Assembly: GCA_028715055.1 (NCBI GenBank)
Contig: JAQTLE010000006.1
Coordinates: forward strand, 1-48,012
Length of the DNA stretch: 48,012 nt
Direction: 5' to 3'
DNA from: Sulfurovaceae bacterium
GTDB taxonomy: Bacteria; Campylobacterota; Campylobacteria; Campylobacterales; Sulfurovaceae
Shown piece by piece: positions 8,330 to 18,245 of this stretch. Below the pieces are notes generated by a model. The model was given only the letters and a program-made list of their open reading frames with translations, had not been told where the DNA came from and did no database searches. The translations under genes and the position numbers were made by a program. How positions within the stretch are numbered: position 1 is the stretch's first letter; each line of letters starts with the position of its first letter.

Positions 8330-9330
8330 TATTAGATAAGGACATACCTTTCTCTTTATGGCTGGATTTTGTAGAAAGAGATTTTATAAAAACCGAGTTT
8401 ACCAAGCTCATAGAAAACGGGATCATCAATGGAGCGACAAGCAATCCATCCATATTTGCATCGGCTATTATGACCTCACCTGCTTATAAAGAGCAGTTAG
8501 TTTCTTTGAAAGGCAAAAGCCCGAAGGAAAAATATGAAGCATTGGCTATTGAAGATATAAAATCAGCAGCACAAGCACTTAGGCCTTTATATGACGAAGG
8601 ACATGACGGATATATCAGCATAGAAGTAGATCCGTTTTTGTCCCACGATACCAAAGCTACAGTGCGAGAAGCCAAGAGACTTTTCAAAGCTATTGGTGAG
8701 CCCAATGTCATGATGAAAATACCTGCCACTCCAGAGGGATATAGTGCGATGAGACAACTTTTGAGCACAGGAATTTCAGTTAATGCTACTCTTATTTTTT
8801 CTTCGCTTCAAGCCAAAAGGTGTCTTAGAGCCATGAAAAAAGGACTCAATGTATTTGAAAATAGTGGAGGCAGGAGAGCCAGAGGAGTTATCTCTGTATT
8901 CGTTAGCCGTTTTGACCGCATGCTTGATCCTAAGCTAGAAGCTCTTGGCATAGAAACAGCCAAAACAGGTATTTATAATGCTGCTAGAATTTATAATATT
9001 ATTGAAGAGAGCCATACTCCAAGCGTGAGAGCACTATTTGCAAGCACCGGAGTCAAAGAAGGAAGTAATCTTCCGGAAGATTATTACATCTCCGAACTTT
9101 ACGGCAGTCACGCAGTAAATACCGCTCCGTTACATACTATCAATGCTTATATCAAGCAACCACAAGAATCTTTCGTATTGCCTATTGATAAAAGTATTAT
9201 TTCTGCACACTTTGCCAAGCTTAAAAATGCTGGCATCGTAATGAGTGAAGTTTACGAAACGCTGCTTGAAGAAGGACTTAGATCATTTGAAGTTTCTTTT
9301 GGACAAATGTTGGATAGCTTGAAAGATTAA
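8326..9330 (+). CDS. tal: Transaldolase
   Basis: Transfers a dihydroxyacetone unit between sugar phosphates in the non-oxidative pentose phosphate pathway. The protein is about 334 residues with NPSIFASAI near the start and the Schiff-base lysine region NVMMKIPATPEGY. I choose the ATG at 8326 because GGGAG lies 5 bases upstream and it gives the ATGA overlap with aat; an in-frame ATG at 8314 adds four residues but lacks a better site. It is the metabolic odd one out at the end of the clpS-clpA-aat operon. A 10-bp hairpin spans its stop codon. Confidence 0.92.
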   Translation: MILDKDIPFSLWLDFVERDFIKTEFTKLIENGIINGATSNPSIFASAIMTSPAYKEQLVSLKGKSPKEKYEALAIEDIKSAAQALRPLYDEGHDGYISIEVDPFLSHDTKATVREAKRLFKAIGEPNVMMKIPATPEGYSAMRQLLSTGISVNATLIFSSLQAKRCLRAMKKGLNVFENSGGRRARGVISVFVSRFDRMLDPKLEALGIETAKTGIYNAARIYNIIEESHTPSVRALFASTGVKEGSNLPEDYYISELYGSHAVNTAPLHTINAYIKQPQESFVLPIDKSIISAHFAKLKNAGIVMSEVYETLLEEGLRSFEVSFGQMLDSLKD

Positions 9331-9344
9331 TTGGCTTTCAAGCT
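9316..9344 (+). terminator. Hairpin spanning the tal stop codon
   Basis: AGCTTGAAAG (9316-9325) and CTTTCAAGCT (9335-9344) are perfect 10-base inverted arms with a 9-base loop that contains the TAA stop. No U-tract follows, so this is a terminator-like or 3'-protective structure rather than a standard intrinsic terminator. Confidence 0.5.
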
Positions 9345-9413
9345 TGGGCATTAAATAAATAAGAAATACCTTTCGACTTTGTCCTTATAAGCTATAATTT
9401 TAAAGAATTTGGA

Positions 9414-9419
9414 TATAAT
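9414..9419 (+). promoter_or_regulatory. -10 box of rplY operon
   Basis: TATAAT in GGATATAATAATCGCC, 30 bases before the rplY ATG. A second TATAAT at 9393-9398 could be a tandem promoter. No clear -35 for either. Confidence 0.5.
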
Positions 9420-9448
9420 AATCGCCTAATTTTATAAAAAGGAATCCA

Positions 9449-9985
9449 ATGTTAGAAGGTATCGTTAGAGAGAGTATCGGTTCAGGCAGCGCAAAACGCC
9501 TAAAAAGAGATGGTTATCTAATTGCCAATATTTATGCACAAGGCGTAGAAAGCGTATTTGCAGCATTTAAAAAAGGTGATTTTATCAGGGCAGCAAGAGC
9601 TAAAACAACTCTTACATTGCCAGTAAAAGTTGACGGCAAAGAATATAATGCTGTCATCCAAGAGTATCAATTTCATCCAGTAACTGGTGACATCACACAC
9701 GTAGATTTGCGTGTAGCACTTCCAGGCGTTGTTACAGATTATTTGGTGCCGGTTAAAACTACCGGAACACCAAAAGGCCTTAAAAATAAAGGTGTTCTTA
9801 TCCAATCTAAAAAAAGATTGAAACTAAGAGGTGCTATTGAGGATATGCCTGCAAATATCACTCTTGATGTATCAGAACTTGATCGTGATGATTCTATATT
9901 GGTACGCGATATAGAAGTTCCTGCAAACACTCGTATCATGGATAGAAGCCATGTTGCGATTTGTGGTGTAATTAAGTCTAAATAA
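9449..9985 (+). CDS. rplY: 50S ribosomal protein L25, general stress protein Ctc type
   Basis: Binds 5S rRNA in the large subunit. At 178 residues it is the long Ctc/TL5 form, with the N-terminal L25 domain (RESIGSGSAKRLKRDGYLIANIY, about 5-90) and the C-terminal beta domain (about 95-178, DYLVPVKTTGTPKGLKNKG). GG-containing site AAAAAGGA precedes the ATG. Its stop shares one base with the pth start, forming a translation-related rplY-pth unit. Confidence 0.94.
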   Translation: MLEGIVRESIGSGSAKRLKRDGYLIANIYAQGVESVFAAFKKGDFIRAARAKTTLTLPVKVDGKEYNAVIQEYQFHPVTGDITHVDLRVALPGVVTDYLVPVKTTGTPKGLKNKGVLIQSKKRLKLRGAIEDMPANITLDVSELDRDDSILVRDIEVPANTRIMDRSHVAICGVIKSK

Positions 9986-10554
9986 TGTGGCTTTTTGTAG
10001 GTCTAGGCAATCCAGGTCAGGCTTACGAAAAGACCAGACACAATATAGGCTTTATGGCCATAGATGTGCTTTTGGCACATCATTCTTACCAAGAAATTTC
10101 CAAATCTTCATTTCAAGGCAAATTGTTTAAATCAGCAAATGCTTTATATCTTAAACCAACTACATTTATGAATCTATCTGGCAAAAGCGTGCAAACTGTT
10201 GCAAATTTTTACAAGATCGATTTGGATCATATAATTGTAATACATGACGATCTGGATTTACCATTTGGCGCTGTGCGTTTCAAAAAAGGAGGAGGAGATG
10301 GAGGCCATAACGGACTCAAATCCATTGACTCTATGATAGGCAAAGACTATCTACGTTGTCGCATCGGAATTGGCAAGCCGTTACATAAATCTGAAGTATC
10401 CAGCTTTGTTTTAAATCCATTTGATAATTTGCAAGAGGGTGCATTGGATAGATTATTAGATCATGTATCCAATGCGCTGTCACAAATTGACAAAATACCA
10501 ATTAACCAGATACAATCTCTTTATACACTCAAAAGTATAGAGGATTTTAAATGA
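9985..10554 (+). CDS. pth: Peptidyl-tRNA hydrolase
   Basis: Releases peptides from tRNAs dropped off the ribosome. The 189 residues show FVGLGNPGQAYEKTRHNIGF with the catalytic His in TRHNIG, the LKPTTFMNLSGKS segment, HDDLDLPFG and GGGDGGHNGLKS, all typical of bacterial Pth. The ATG overlaps the rplY stop (TAATG) and the stop overlaps the next gene by four bases. Confidence 0.96.
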   Translation: MWLFVGLGNPGQAYEKTRHNIGFMAIDVLLAHHSYQEISKSSFQGKLFKSANALYLKPTTFMNLSGKSVQTVANFYKIDLDHIIVIHDDLDLPFGAVRFKKGGGDGGHNGLKSIDSMIGKDYLRCRIGIGKPLHKSEVSSFVLNPFDNLQEGALDRLLDHVSNALSQIDKIPINQIQSLYTLKSIEDFK

Positions 10555-11618
10555 GATCAAAGCTTTATTTTTGGTATCTAGTCAGACTCTATGCGAAAAA
10601 TTTTTTAGCTTTATTGTCTGGAATGTCTTTTATGTTTGTCTTAATCGATTATTTAGGATATACCAATAGAATTAACGGTTCAACCAATCAGCATATCATG
10701 TATGCATATTATTCGTGGCAAGGTGCATTGGCCCTGCTTTATCCTTTGGCATTAGTATTCGCAGTTATTGTAACCAATATGAGTTTGGTCAAAAACAACA
10801 CAATGGGTGCATTACATTCTTTCGGTTACAGTAAACGCAGACTTTTTGCTCCTATCTTAATATTTGGTTTAGTCATTTATTTTATTTTTGTTTATCTCCA
10901 AACCACGTCTTTTGCGTATGCGAAAGATGATGCAAATGCACTTCTAGGAAACAGCAGTGCTAGAGACTCAAAAAATCTTTTTTTTAAATACAATGATACT
11001 TTTGTTTATATACAAAAGCTGGATCCGGTTGCTAAAAAACTTATTGGGGTTTCATTATTTAAAACAGACAAAGATCATATATTATATACTCTAAAAGCAC
11101 CTTATGCTTTATTTAATGGCAAAGCCTGGGATGTGCATGATGCTATTATGCATCGCAATTATTATACTAATGGTTTTTTAGATAAATATTCTATAGAAAA
11201 ACATAAAATTATGACTACATTGGATGGATACAAACCAGCCGTTATGGAGTCATTATATGAAGGCGCTTCGTTAACTTTGATCGATGCTTTTGATACGTGG
11301 AAACTTTTTAAAGAACAAAATTTAAATTCGGATAAGATCCGAGCAGGCATATATGACAAACTAATATTCCCGCTTTTTGCTTTTGGGCTTATGGTGTTAT
11401 TATTTTTTAAAATACCTTTTTTAGGTCGTTTCGGAAGTATTACTAAAATTACTACAATGGCACTTGGCGGAAGCTTGTTGACTTGGGGAGTAATTATGGG
11501 TCTTTCTCATTTGGGGGCTAACGGAGTTGTGATCCCAGAGCTATCATCTTTTGTTCCAATAGTGCTTTTAAGCGTTTATGCGTTGATAGTATATTTTTCA
11601 AAAGAAAAGGCCATATAG
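10551..11618 (+). CDS. LptF/LptG family permease of LPS transport
   Basis: A 355-residue inner-membrane protein of the YjgP/YjgQ family, with hydrophobic spans near 15-35, 55-80, 98-120 and three more after about 270, and a large central periplasmic beta-rich domain (about 125-265). Such proteins pair in an LptB2FG ABC exporter that extracts lipopolysaccharide from the inner membrane. The short central domain and single copy here do not let me choose F or G with certainty; the order of features leans to LptG. It is the last gene of rplY-pth-lptG and fits the LOS locus further right. Confidence 0.85.
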   Translation: MRSKLYFWYLVRLYAKNFLALLSGMSFMFVLIDYLGYTNRINGSTNQHIMYAYYSWQGALALLYPLALVFAVIVTNMSLVKNNTMGALHSFGYSKRRLFAPILIFGLVIYFIFVYLQTTSFAYAKDDANALLGNSSARDSKNLFFKYNDTFVYIQKLDPVAKKLIGVSLFKTDKDHILYTLKAPYALFNGKAWDVHDAIMHRNYYTNGFLDKYSIEKHKIMTTLDGYKPAVMESLYEGASLTLIDAFDTWKLFKEQNLNSDKIRAGIYDKLIFPLFAFGLMVLLFFKIPFLGRFGSITKITTMALGGSLLTWGVIMGLSHLGANGVVIPELSSFVPIVLLSVYALIVYFSKEKAI

Positions 11619-11649
11619 ACTATTAAACCAAATAGAGGCAATATTTGGG

Positions 11650-11655
11650 TAAAAT
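11650..11655 (+). promoter_or_regulatory. Putative -10 box of the lysA operon
   Basis: TAAAAT in TGGGTAAAATCGC, about 30 bases before lysA, in a 67-base spacer. It partly matches an extended -10 (TGG). Moderate support only. Confidence 0.35.
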
Positions 11656-11685
11656 CGCACATTAAATAAATTAGGAATTTAAGAT

Positions 11686-12894
11686 ATGGCACTTGATTTT
11701 TTGGCACTTTCAAATAAATATGATACTCCTTTGTATGTATACGATTTTGATTATATAGAAAATAGATACCATGCACTCAAAGAGGCATTTAGCGGACAAA
11801 AATCACTTATAAATTATGCTATCAAAGCTAACTCAAATCTATCTGTGATAGCTCATTTGGCACGGATGGGAGCAGGGGCTGATTGTGTGAGTATTGGTGA
11901 AGTGAAAAGAGCTCTTACTGCAGGAGTGGATAAATATAAGATAATATTCTCAGGGGTTGGTAAAAAAGACGAAGAGATAACCGAAGCTTTAAAACATGAT
12001 ATTCTACTTATCAACTTAGAGAGCGAAGCTGAGATGAAAAGAGTAGAAAACGTAGCTGTGTCTCTTGGCAAAGAAGCTAGGATCTCAATCAGGGTCAATC
12101 CAAATATTGACCCAAAAACTCATCCTTATATTTCAACGGGATTACATGATAATAAATTTGGGGTAGAAATAGACACAGCTAAGCGTATGTATATATACGC
12201 CAAAAAATCAGCTCATCTAAATCCAGTAGGCATACATTTTCATATTGGTTCACAATTAACCGAGCTTGATCCGATAGCCGAGGCATGCGGTATAGTGGCA
12301 GATTTAGCTAGAACACTAAAGGCTTTGGAAATAGATATAAGATTTTTTGATGTAGGTGGTGGACTTGGTGTGGTTTATAATAATGAAACTACTATAAATG
12401 TACAAGATTATGCTAACATGATAAAAGAAAAAACAAAAGGGTTGGATGTAACTCTTTTATGCGAACCAGGTCGATATATGGTAGCAAATAGCGGATATTT
12501 TTTGACAAAAGTATTGTACGAGAAAAATAATGATACCAAGAGATTTGTTGTGGTGGACGGAGCTATGAATGATCTATTACGTCCTAGTCTTTATAGTGCT
12601 TATCATAAAATTGAAGCATTAAACAATGAAGGTGAACAAACGTCTGCCGATGTTGTAGGACCAGTATGTGAAAGTGGTGATTTCTTAGGCAAAGGTGTTT
12701 TGTTGCCACAATTAAAACATAATGATCTGCTTGTGGTACATAGTGCAGGAGCTTATGGATTTAGTATGTCAAGCAATTACAATACTAGAAATCGTGCTGC
12801 AGAAGTTGCTATTCAAGACGGTAAAGATAGATTGATTAGAGCTAGAGAGACTTTTGAGGACTTGATAGCACTTGAAAAAGAGTTTTTGATATAA
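11686..12894 (+). CDS. lysA: Diaminopimelate decarboxylase
   Basis: Decarboxylates meso-diaminopimelate to lysine using PLP. The 402 residues contain the alpha/beta-barrel with the PLP lysine in INYAIKANSNLSVI (about residue 48), the glycine loop FDVGGGLGVVY, CEPGRYMVANSG, and the C-terminal VVGPVCESGDFLG. It heads an amino acid and isoprenoid operon and is followed 19 bases later by pheA. Confidence 0.96.
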   Translation: MALDFLALSNKYDTPLYVYDFDYIENRYHALKEAFSGQKSLINYAIKANSNLSVIAHLARMGAGADCVSIGEVKRALTAGVDKYKIIFSGVGKKDEEITEALKHDILLINLESEAEMKRVENVAVSLGKEARISIRVNPNIDPKTHPYISTGLHDNKFGVEIDTAKRMYIYAKKSAHLNPVGIHFHIGSQLTELDPIAEACGIVADLARTLKALEIDIRFFDVGGGLGVVYNNETTINVQDYANMIKEKTKGLDVTLLCEPGRYMVANSGYFLTKVLYEKNNDTKRFVVVDGAMNDLLRPSLYSAYHKIEALNNEGEQTSADVVGPVCESGDFLGKGVLLPQLKHNDLLVVHSAGAYGFSMSSNYNTRNRAAEVAIQDGKDRLIRARETFEDLIALEKEFLI

Positions 12895-12913
12895 TTAAGG
12901 CAAAGGATATATC

Positions 12914-13990
12914 ATGGATATAGAATCATTGCGTAAACAAATTGATAGCATAGACGATGAGATCTTACGCCTATTAAATCAAAGAATGGTATACGTGAAT
13001 CATGTTGGAGAGATCAAGACCAAAATAGGTGGCGCCATTTATAGACCTGAAAGAGAACAAGCCATAATCAATCGTCTTGTTGAAAAAAGCAAGGAGCAGA
13101 ATGGCGCATTGGATAGAAAAACTATTGAGGCTATATTTTATGAGATCATTGGAGTAGCCAAGGATCTAGAAAGAGCAGAAAAGGTTGCTTATCTCGGTCC
13201 AAAAGGCACTTTTACTCATCAAGCAGCTGAGATGCGTTTCGGATCTATCAAAGAATATCTACCTTTGGCATCTATAGCATCTGTATTTAAAGCAGTTGAT
13301 AGCAATCGTGCAGCTTACGGCGTAGTTCCTATTGAGAATTCCACAGACGGCGTTGTGGGAGAAACATTGGATCTGCTTGGCGAGTATGATCTCAAAATTT
13401 TAGCCGAAATATATATGCCTATCCATCATTCTTTATGTTCATTAGCTATGTCTTTGGATGATATTACAAAGATATATTCAAAAGATATTGCTTTTGGACA
13501 ATGTCGTAAATTTTTGAGCGAACACAGACTAGACAGCATAGAACTTATCCCTGTAGAATCTACTGCAAAAGCTGCTGAACTTGCAAAAGCTGATCCGACA
13601 AGTGCTGCGATATGTCCACATATAGCTGCCAAGTTAAATAATTTACCGGTTATTTTTGACAATATAGAAGATATGCATGACAATAAAACCAGATTTGTTA
13701 TCATTGGCAAATTTGACAGCAATCCAAGTGGACACGATAAAACATCTATTTTGGCTAAATTAAAAAATAAACCAGGTTCGCTTGTTGAGTTTTTGAGAGA
13801 ATTCGAAAAAGAAGGTATCAATCTAACAAAAATAGAAAGTCGTCCAGCCAAAGAAAATAAGGCATTTTCATATTGGTTTTATATAGATTTTGATGGACAT
13901 TTCAAAGACAAAAAAATCGAAAATCTAATAGGAGATAGAGCCGACATAAAATGGCTTGGAAGTTACGTAAAGGCAAATGATGAAGTTTAA
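12914..13990 (+). CDS. pheA: Chorismate mutase / prephenate dehydratase (P-protein)
   Basis: A bifunctional 358-residue enzyme leading from chorismate to phenylpyruvate. It has an N-terminal AroQ-type chorismate mutase helix bundle (about 1-85, IDSIDDEILRLLNQRM), prephenate dehydratase (about 92-268, AYLGPKGTFTHQAA and GVVPIENSTDG), and a C-terminal ACT domain (about 278-355) with the phenylalanine-sensing ESRP motif, so feedback inhibition by Phe is expected. It overlaps hisC by 14 bases. Confidence 0.96.
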   Translation: MDIESLRKQIDSIDDEILRLLNQRMVYVNHVGEIKTKIGGAIYRPEREQAIINRLVEKSKEQNGALDRKTIEAIFYEIIGVAKDLERAEKVAYLGPKGTFTHQAAEMRFGSIKEYLPLASIASVFKAVDSNRAAYGVVPIENSTDGVVGETLDLLGEYDLKILAEIYMPIHHSLCSLAMSLDDITKIYSKDIAFGQCRKFLSEHRLDSIELIPVESTAKAAELAKADPTSAAICPHIAAKLNNLPVIFDNIEDMHDNKTRFVIIGKFDSNPSGHDKTSILAKLKNKPGSLVEFLREFEKEGINLTKIESRPAKENKAFSYWFYIDFDGHFKDKKIENLIGDRADIKWLGSYVKANDEV

Positions 13991-15080
13991 TAAAACACTA
14001 GAAGATATAACACTATATGAAGCAGGTAAACCAATAGAATTGGTAGTAAGAGAATTTGGCATAGATTCAAAAGATGTTGTTAAATTGGCATCCAATGAAA
14101 ATCCGCTTGGTACATCACCGGCAGTCGCAAGTATAATAAGTGAACACGCTTCAAAAGCACATTTATATCCAGATGACAGCATGTATGCTCTCAAAGATGG
14201 TTTAGCAAAAAAATTCGGCGTGAATAGCAATGAAGTAATTATTGGTGCAGGAAGCGATCAAATACTTGAGTTTATTGCTAGATCTTTACTTTCTCCACAA
14301 GACTCTGTTTTAATGACTAAGATCACTTTTGCAATGTATGAGATCTATGCAAAGCAAATGGGAGCTACGATTATTCGAACTCCAAGTTATGAACATAAGG
14401 CAGATGAGTTTATAGAAGCATACAACAAATACAAACCAAAAATCGTATATTTGTGTATCCCAAATAATCCAATAGGCGACTGCATGACAAAAGCTGATGC
14501 TCTAAAAGTCATTGATGCTGTTGATAAAAGCACATTGGTAGTAATAGATGGGGCCTATATGGAATACGCTTCTTTTAAAGACAAAGCTTGTGAAGTTACT
14601 CCAAAAGATATATTAAAATATTCAAACGTTATATATCTTGGAACCTTTTCTAAAGCTTATGGATTAGGCGGTATGAGGGTAGGATATGGTATAGCTAATG
14701 AAGCACTTATAAGTCAGATTGCAAAAATGAGACCGCCTTTTAATATCGCTTCTCTTTCTTTGGCAGCTGCAATAGCAGCTTTGAATGAAGATGATTTTAT
14801 AGCTAGATCACTTACTCTCCATGCGGAACAATTAATTCGTTATGAAGAGTTTGCTATACAAAAGAATATTAGTTTCATCCCTAGTTATACCAATTTTATA
14901 ACTTACCTATTTGATGATTCATTAAATTCTACAGAAATAGCTGATGCATTGCTCAAAAAAGGTGTGATTATACGCAATCTAGCTAGTTATGGTCTCAATG
15001 CTATTCGTATTACTATCGGAACTGCTAATCAAAATGATAAATTTTTCCACTATTTTTCAGAGTTGATCGCTTCTAAGTAG
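13977..15080 (+). CDS. hisC: Histidinol-phosphate aminotransferase
   Basis: A PLP aminotransferase of 367 residues, fold type I. Landmarks are ASNENPLG near residue 38, GAGSDQILEFIAR, IPNNPIG, and the PLP lysine in GTFSKAYGLGGMRVGYG. In this position behind pheA it may also transaminate phenylpyruvate or related aromatic keto acids, a known side activity of HisC-family enzymes. Two ATGs (13977, 13980) are both possible starts. The other his genes seen in this window are hisH and hisA near 32 kb. Confidence 0.94.
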   Translation: MMKFNKTLEDITLYEAGKPIELVVREFGIDSKDVVKLASNENPLGTSPAVASIISEHASKAHLYPDDSMYALKDGLAKKFGVNSNEVIIGAGSDQILEFIARSLLSPQDSVLMTKITFAMYEIYAKQMGATIIRTPSYEHKADEFIEAYNKYKPKIVYLCIPNNPIGDCMTKADALKVIDAVDKSTLVVIDGAYMEYASFKDKACEVTPKDILKYSNVIYLGTFSKAYGLGGMRVGYGIANEALISQIAKMRPPFNIASLSLAAAIAALNEDDFIARSLTLHAEQLIRYEEFAIQKNISFIPSYTNFITYLFDDSLNSTEIADALLKKGVIIRNLASYGLNAIRITIGTANQNDKFFHYFSELIASK

Positions 15081-15085
15081 AGAAG

Positions 15086-16906
15086 ATGGAAAACATTAAA
15101 AATTATTCTTTCCTTCAATTGGATGAATTGGCTAGTCAAATTAGGGATAAAATATTAGTTACTGTAAGTGCCAATGGCGGGCATCTAAGTTCAACACTCG
15201 GCGCTACTGATATAATTGTGGCGATGCATTATGTATTTGATGTTAATAAAGATCCATTTATATTTGACGTCAGTCATCAAGCTTACGCTCACAAACTTCT
15301 TACAGACAGATGGGATGAGTTTGATACTCTACGCCAATTTAATGGTATAAGCGGATATACTAAACCCAGTGAATCCAAGTATGATTATTATGTGGCAGGA
15401 CACAGTTCTACTTCTATATCGTTGGCAGTCGGGGCAGCTAAAGCTATTGCTATAAAAGGTGAAGATAGGATACCGGTTGCTTTGATCGGTGACGGAAGCA
15501 TGAGTGCCGGCATGGTTTATGAAGCGATCAATGAGTTGGGAGATCGAAAATATCCGGTAGTGATCATACTTAATGATAATGAAATGAGTATATCCAAGCC
15601 GATAGGAGCAATAAGCAAACTGCTTTCACAAACAATGGCTAGTTCTTTTTATCAAAAATTTAAACGCTATGTAGAAAAAGCTTTGGATCATTTACCTGAT
15701 AGCGCTATGTATATGGCAAGACGATTTGAAGAATCATTAAAGCTTATTACCCCAGGAATTTTATTTGAAGAGATGGGGTTAGAATATATAGGGCCAGTCA
15801 ATGGACATGATATAGTAGGACTTATTGAGACACTTCAAATAGCAAAGGAACTTGGCAAGCCGGTCATTGTTCATGTTCAAACCACCAAAGGAAAAGGCTA
15901 TGAGATAGCAGAAGGAGTTGGCAAAGAACATTGGCATGGTGTAGGCTCCTTTGATATATTGACAGGCAAGGCAAATAAAAAAAGAAGCGATAAAAATGCT
16001 ACAGAAATTTTTGGTGAAACGCTATTATTTCTTGCTGATGAGGATGAAAAAGTTGTCGGAGTAACTGCAGCTATGCCAAGTGGTACGGGATTGAGCGCAG
16101 CAATGAAAGCGTATCCAAAACGTTTTTGGGATGTGGCAATAGCCGAGCAACACGCAGTTACATCCATGGGACCATTGGCTAAAGAAGGATTTAAGCCGTT
16201 TTGCGCGATTTATTCTACGTTTTTACAGCGCGGTTATGACCAAGTTGTTCATGATATTGCTCTTATGAATGTCGGCGTTGTATTTGCGATAGACAGGGCA
16301 GGAATTGTCGGTGAAGACGGAGAGACCCATCAAGGAGCATTTGATATATCTTTTTTAAGAGCTATACCAAATATGACCATTTTTGCTCCATATAATGAAA
16401 CAACGATGAAGCTTGCTATGTCATTTGCTAAAGACTTTTCTACACCATGTGCTTTTAGATACCCTAGGGGAGCATTTATAGCAGCAGATTGTCCATCTGT
16501 GCCTTTTGAACTAGGCAAGTCAAATATCATAGCTTATGGGGAAAAAGTAGCATTTATTGGATATGGCAACGGAGTAGGCCGTGCTTTAGAAGTTGCTGAG
16601 AAAGTAGATTTTTCTCCTACGGTTGTAGATTTGAGATTTGTAAAACCTCTTGATGAGGGTATGCTAACCAATCTTGCCGGCACACACAAAAAATGGTTTG
16701 TTTTTAGTGATAGTGCAAGAATGGGCGGAGTAGCGTCCGCAATACTAGAATTTATATCACAAGCAAAGATACAAGGCGTAGATTTAGTAACTTTTGAGTA
16801 TGATGATGCTTTTATTACTCATGGATCTACCAAAGAAGTAGAAGAGTCACTTGGTTTAATACCACAACAATTAGCCACAAAAATAAATCAACTATTAGGG
16901 GAATAA
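15086..16906 (+). CDS. dxs: 1-deoxy-D-xylulose-5-phosphate synthase
   Basis: First enzyme of the MEP isoprenoid pathway, condensing pyruvate and glyceraldehyde 3-phosphate with thiamine diphosphate. The 606 residues show GGHLSSTLGATDI, the TPP motif GDGSMSAGMVYEAIN ending in ILNDNEMSIS, the second-domain VAIAEQHAVT and DRAGIVGEDGETHQGAFD. It lies 5 bases after hisC and 3 bases before metK. Confidence 0.97.
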   Translation: MENIKNYSFLQLDELASQIRDKILVTVSANGGHLSSTLGATDIIVAMHYVFDVNKDPFIFDVSHQAYAHKLLTDRWDEFDTLRQFNGISGYTKPSESKYDYYVAGHSSTSISLAVGAAKAIAIKGEDRIPVALIGDGSMSAGMVYEAINELGDRKYPVVIILNDNEMSISKPIGAISKLLSQTMASSFYQKFKRYVEKALDHLPDSAMYMARRFEESLKLITPGILFEEMGLEYIGPVNGHDIVGLIETLQIAKELGKPVIVHVQTTKGKGYEIAEGVGKEHWHGVGSFDILTGKANKKRSDKNATEIFGETLLFLADEDEKVVGVTAAMPSGTGLSAAMKAYPKRFWDVAIAEQHAVTSMGPLAKEGFKPFCAIYSTFLQRGYDQVVHDIALMNVGVVFAIDRAGIVGEDGETHQGAFDISFLRAIPNMTIFAPYNETTMKLAMSFAKDFSTPCAFRYPRGAFIAADCPSVPFELGKSNIIAYGEKVAFIGYGNGVGRALEVAEKVDFSPTVVDLRFVKPLDEGMLTNLAGTHKKWFVFSDSARMGGVASAILEFISQAKIQGVDLVTFEYDDAFITHGSTKEVEESLGLIPQQLATKINQLLGE

Positions 16907-16909
16907 AAT

Positions 16910-18067
16910 ATGCCAAAATCATATATTTTTACAAGCGAATCAGTCACAGAAGGCCATCCAGACAAAATGGCAGACCAGATAAGCGATGCTATACTAGATG
17001 ATATTTTATCCAAAGATGCAAATGCCAGAGTGGCTTGTGAGACGTTGGTCAGCAATGGTTTTTGTGTAATCGCGGGCGAGCTTAAGACTACAGCTTATTG
17101 TCCAATGCAAGATATTGCCAGGAAAGTTGTGCAAGAGATAGGTTATACTGATGCTAGCTATGGATTTGACTATAGAAGCGCAGCAGTACTTAACGGCATT
17201 GGCGAGCAGAGTCCGGATATAAATCAGGGAGTTGATCAGGCATCAGGAGAGATAGGCGCAGGGGATCAAGGACTTATGTTTGGGTATGCTTGTACTGAAA
17301 CCCCAGAGTTTATGCCTCTTCCAATTTCTTTGGCACATAAACTTACATCTAAATTAGCAGAAGTTCGTAAAAATGGAACCATTCCTTTCCTTAGACCGGA
17401 TGGTAAAGCGCAAGTAAGCGTAAGATACGTTGACGGTAAACCGGTTAGCATAGACACCATAGTAATTTCGGCTCAACATCATGATGATATACCTGAAAAC
17501 ATCATCAAAGATGCCATACTCCAAGAAGTTATAAAAGAGGCGATCCCTTCGCATCTAATCCATGATAATATTACTTATCATATCAATCCGACAGGAAGAT
17601 TTGTAATAGGCGGCCCTCAAGGAGACGCTGGACTTACAGGACGCAAAATCATAGTAGATACCTATGGTGGTTCATGTCCTCATGGCGGTGGAGCATTTTC
17701 AGGCAAAGACCCGACAAAAGTAGATAGATCAGGAGCTTATGCAGCAAGACATATAGCCAAAAACCTAGTAGCTGCCGGCGTATGTGAGAGAGCAACTATA
17801 CAGATTGCTTATGCTATAGGCGTAGCTCATCCGGTATCTATATATGTTAATACTCACGGTACTTCATCTGTGAGTGAAGAGAGTATTACAAAATGTGTAG
17901 AAGATCTATTTGATCTTACGCCAAAAGGTATCATTACTTCACTAAACCTTTTACAACCGATATACCGCAAAACAGCAACATACGGACATTTCGGTAGAGA
18001 AAATCAAGGTTTCGGATGGGAATTATTAGATAGAGTAGAAGATATCAAGGCATATTTTAATAAATAA
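16910..18067 (+). CDS. metK: S-adenosylmethionine synthetase
   Basis: Makes SAM from methionine and ATP. The 385 residues contain [20 protein letters not shown] at the N-terminus, the signature [12 protein letters not shown] and [16 protein letters not shown], which carry ligands for ATP, Mg and K. It closes the lysA-pheA-hisC-dxs-metK run. No SAM riboswitch is visible upstream because dxs ends only 3 bases before it. Confidence 0.97.
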   Translation: MPKSYIFTSESVTEGHPDKMADQISDAILDDILSKDANARVACETLVSNGFCVIAGELKTTAYCPMQDIARKVVQEIGYTDASYGFDYRSAAVLNGIGEQSPDINQGVDQASGEIGAGDQGLMFGYACTETPEFMPLPISLAHKLTSKLAEVRKNGTIPFLRPDGKAQVSVRYVDGKPVSIDTIVISAQHHDDIPENIIKDAILQEVIKEAIPSHLIHDNITYHINPTGRFVIGGPQGDAGLTGRKIIVDTYGGSCPHGGGAFSGKDPTKVDRSGAYAARHIAKNLVAAGVCERATIQIAYAIGVAHPVSIYVNTHGTSSVSEESITKCVEDLFDLTPKGIITSLNLLQPIYRKTATYGHFGRENQGFGWELLDRVEDIKAYFNK

Positions 18068-18209
18068 TTTTTATGGTTTTTTTTGATTGTTGGGCTGTAA
18101 AATAAATTTATAATAAAATATTTTCTATCTCAAGCTAAATCTTTGTAACAAAATATATAAAATCAAAAACTATTTTTGTGAATAAAGAAAAGATTTAAAA
18201 AACTTTTGA

Positions 18210-18215
18210 TATAGT
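18210..18215 (+). promoter_or_regulatory. Putative -10 box of the ferredoxin gene
   Basis: TATAGT in TTTTGATATAGTCACA, about 31 bases before the ferredoxin ATG in a 178-base AT-rich spacer. The rest of the spacer (18068-18200) shows only poly-A/T tracts and no clear metK terminator. Confidence 0.4.
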
Positions 18216-18245
18216 CACAATGAAATAAAATCAAGGAGAAAAACA

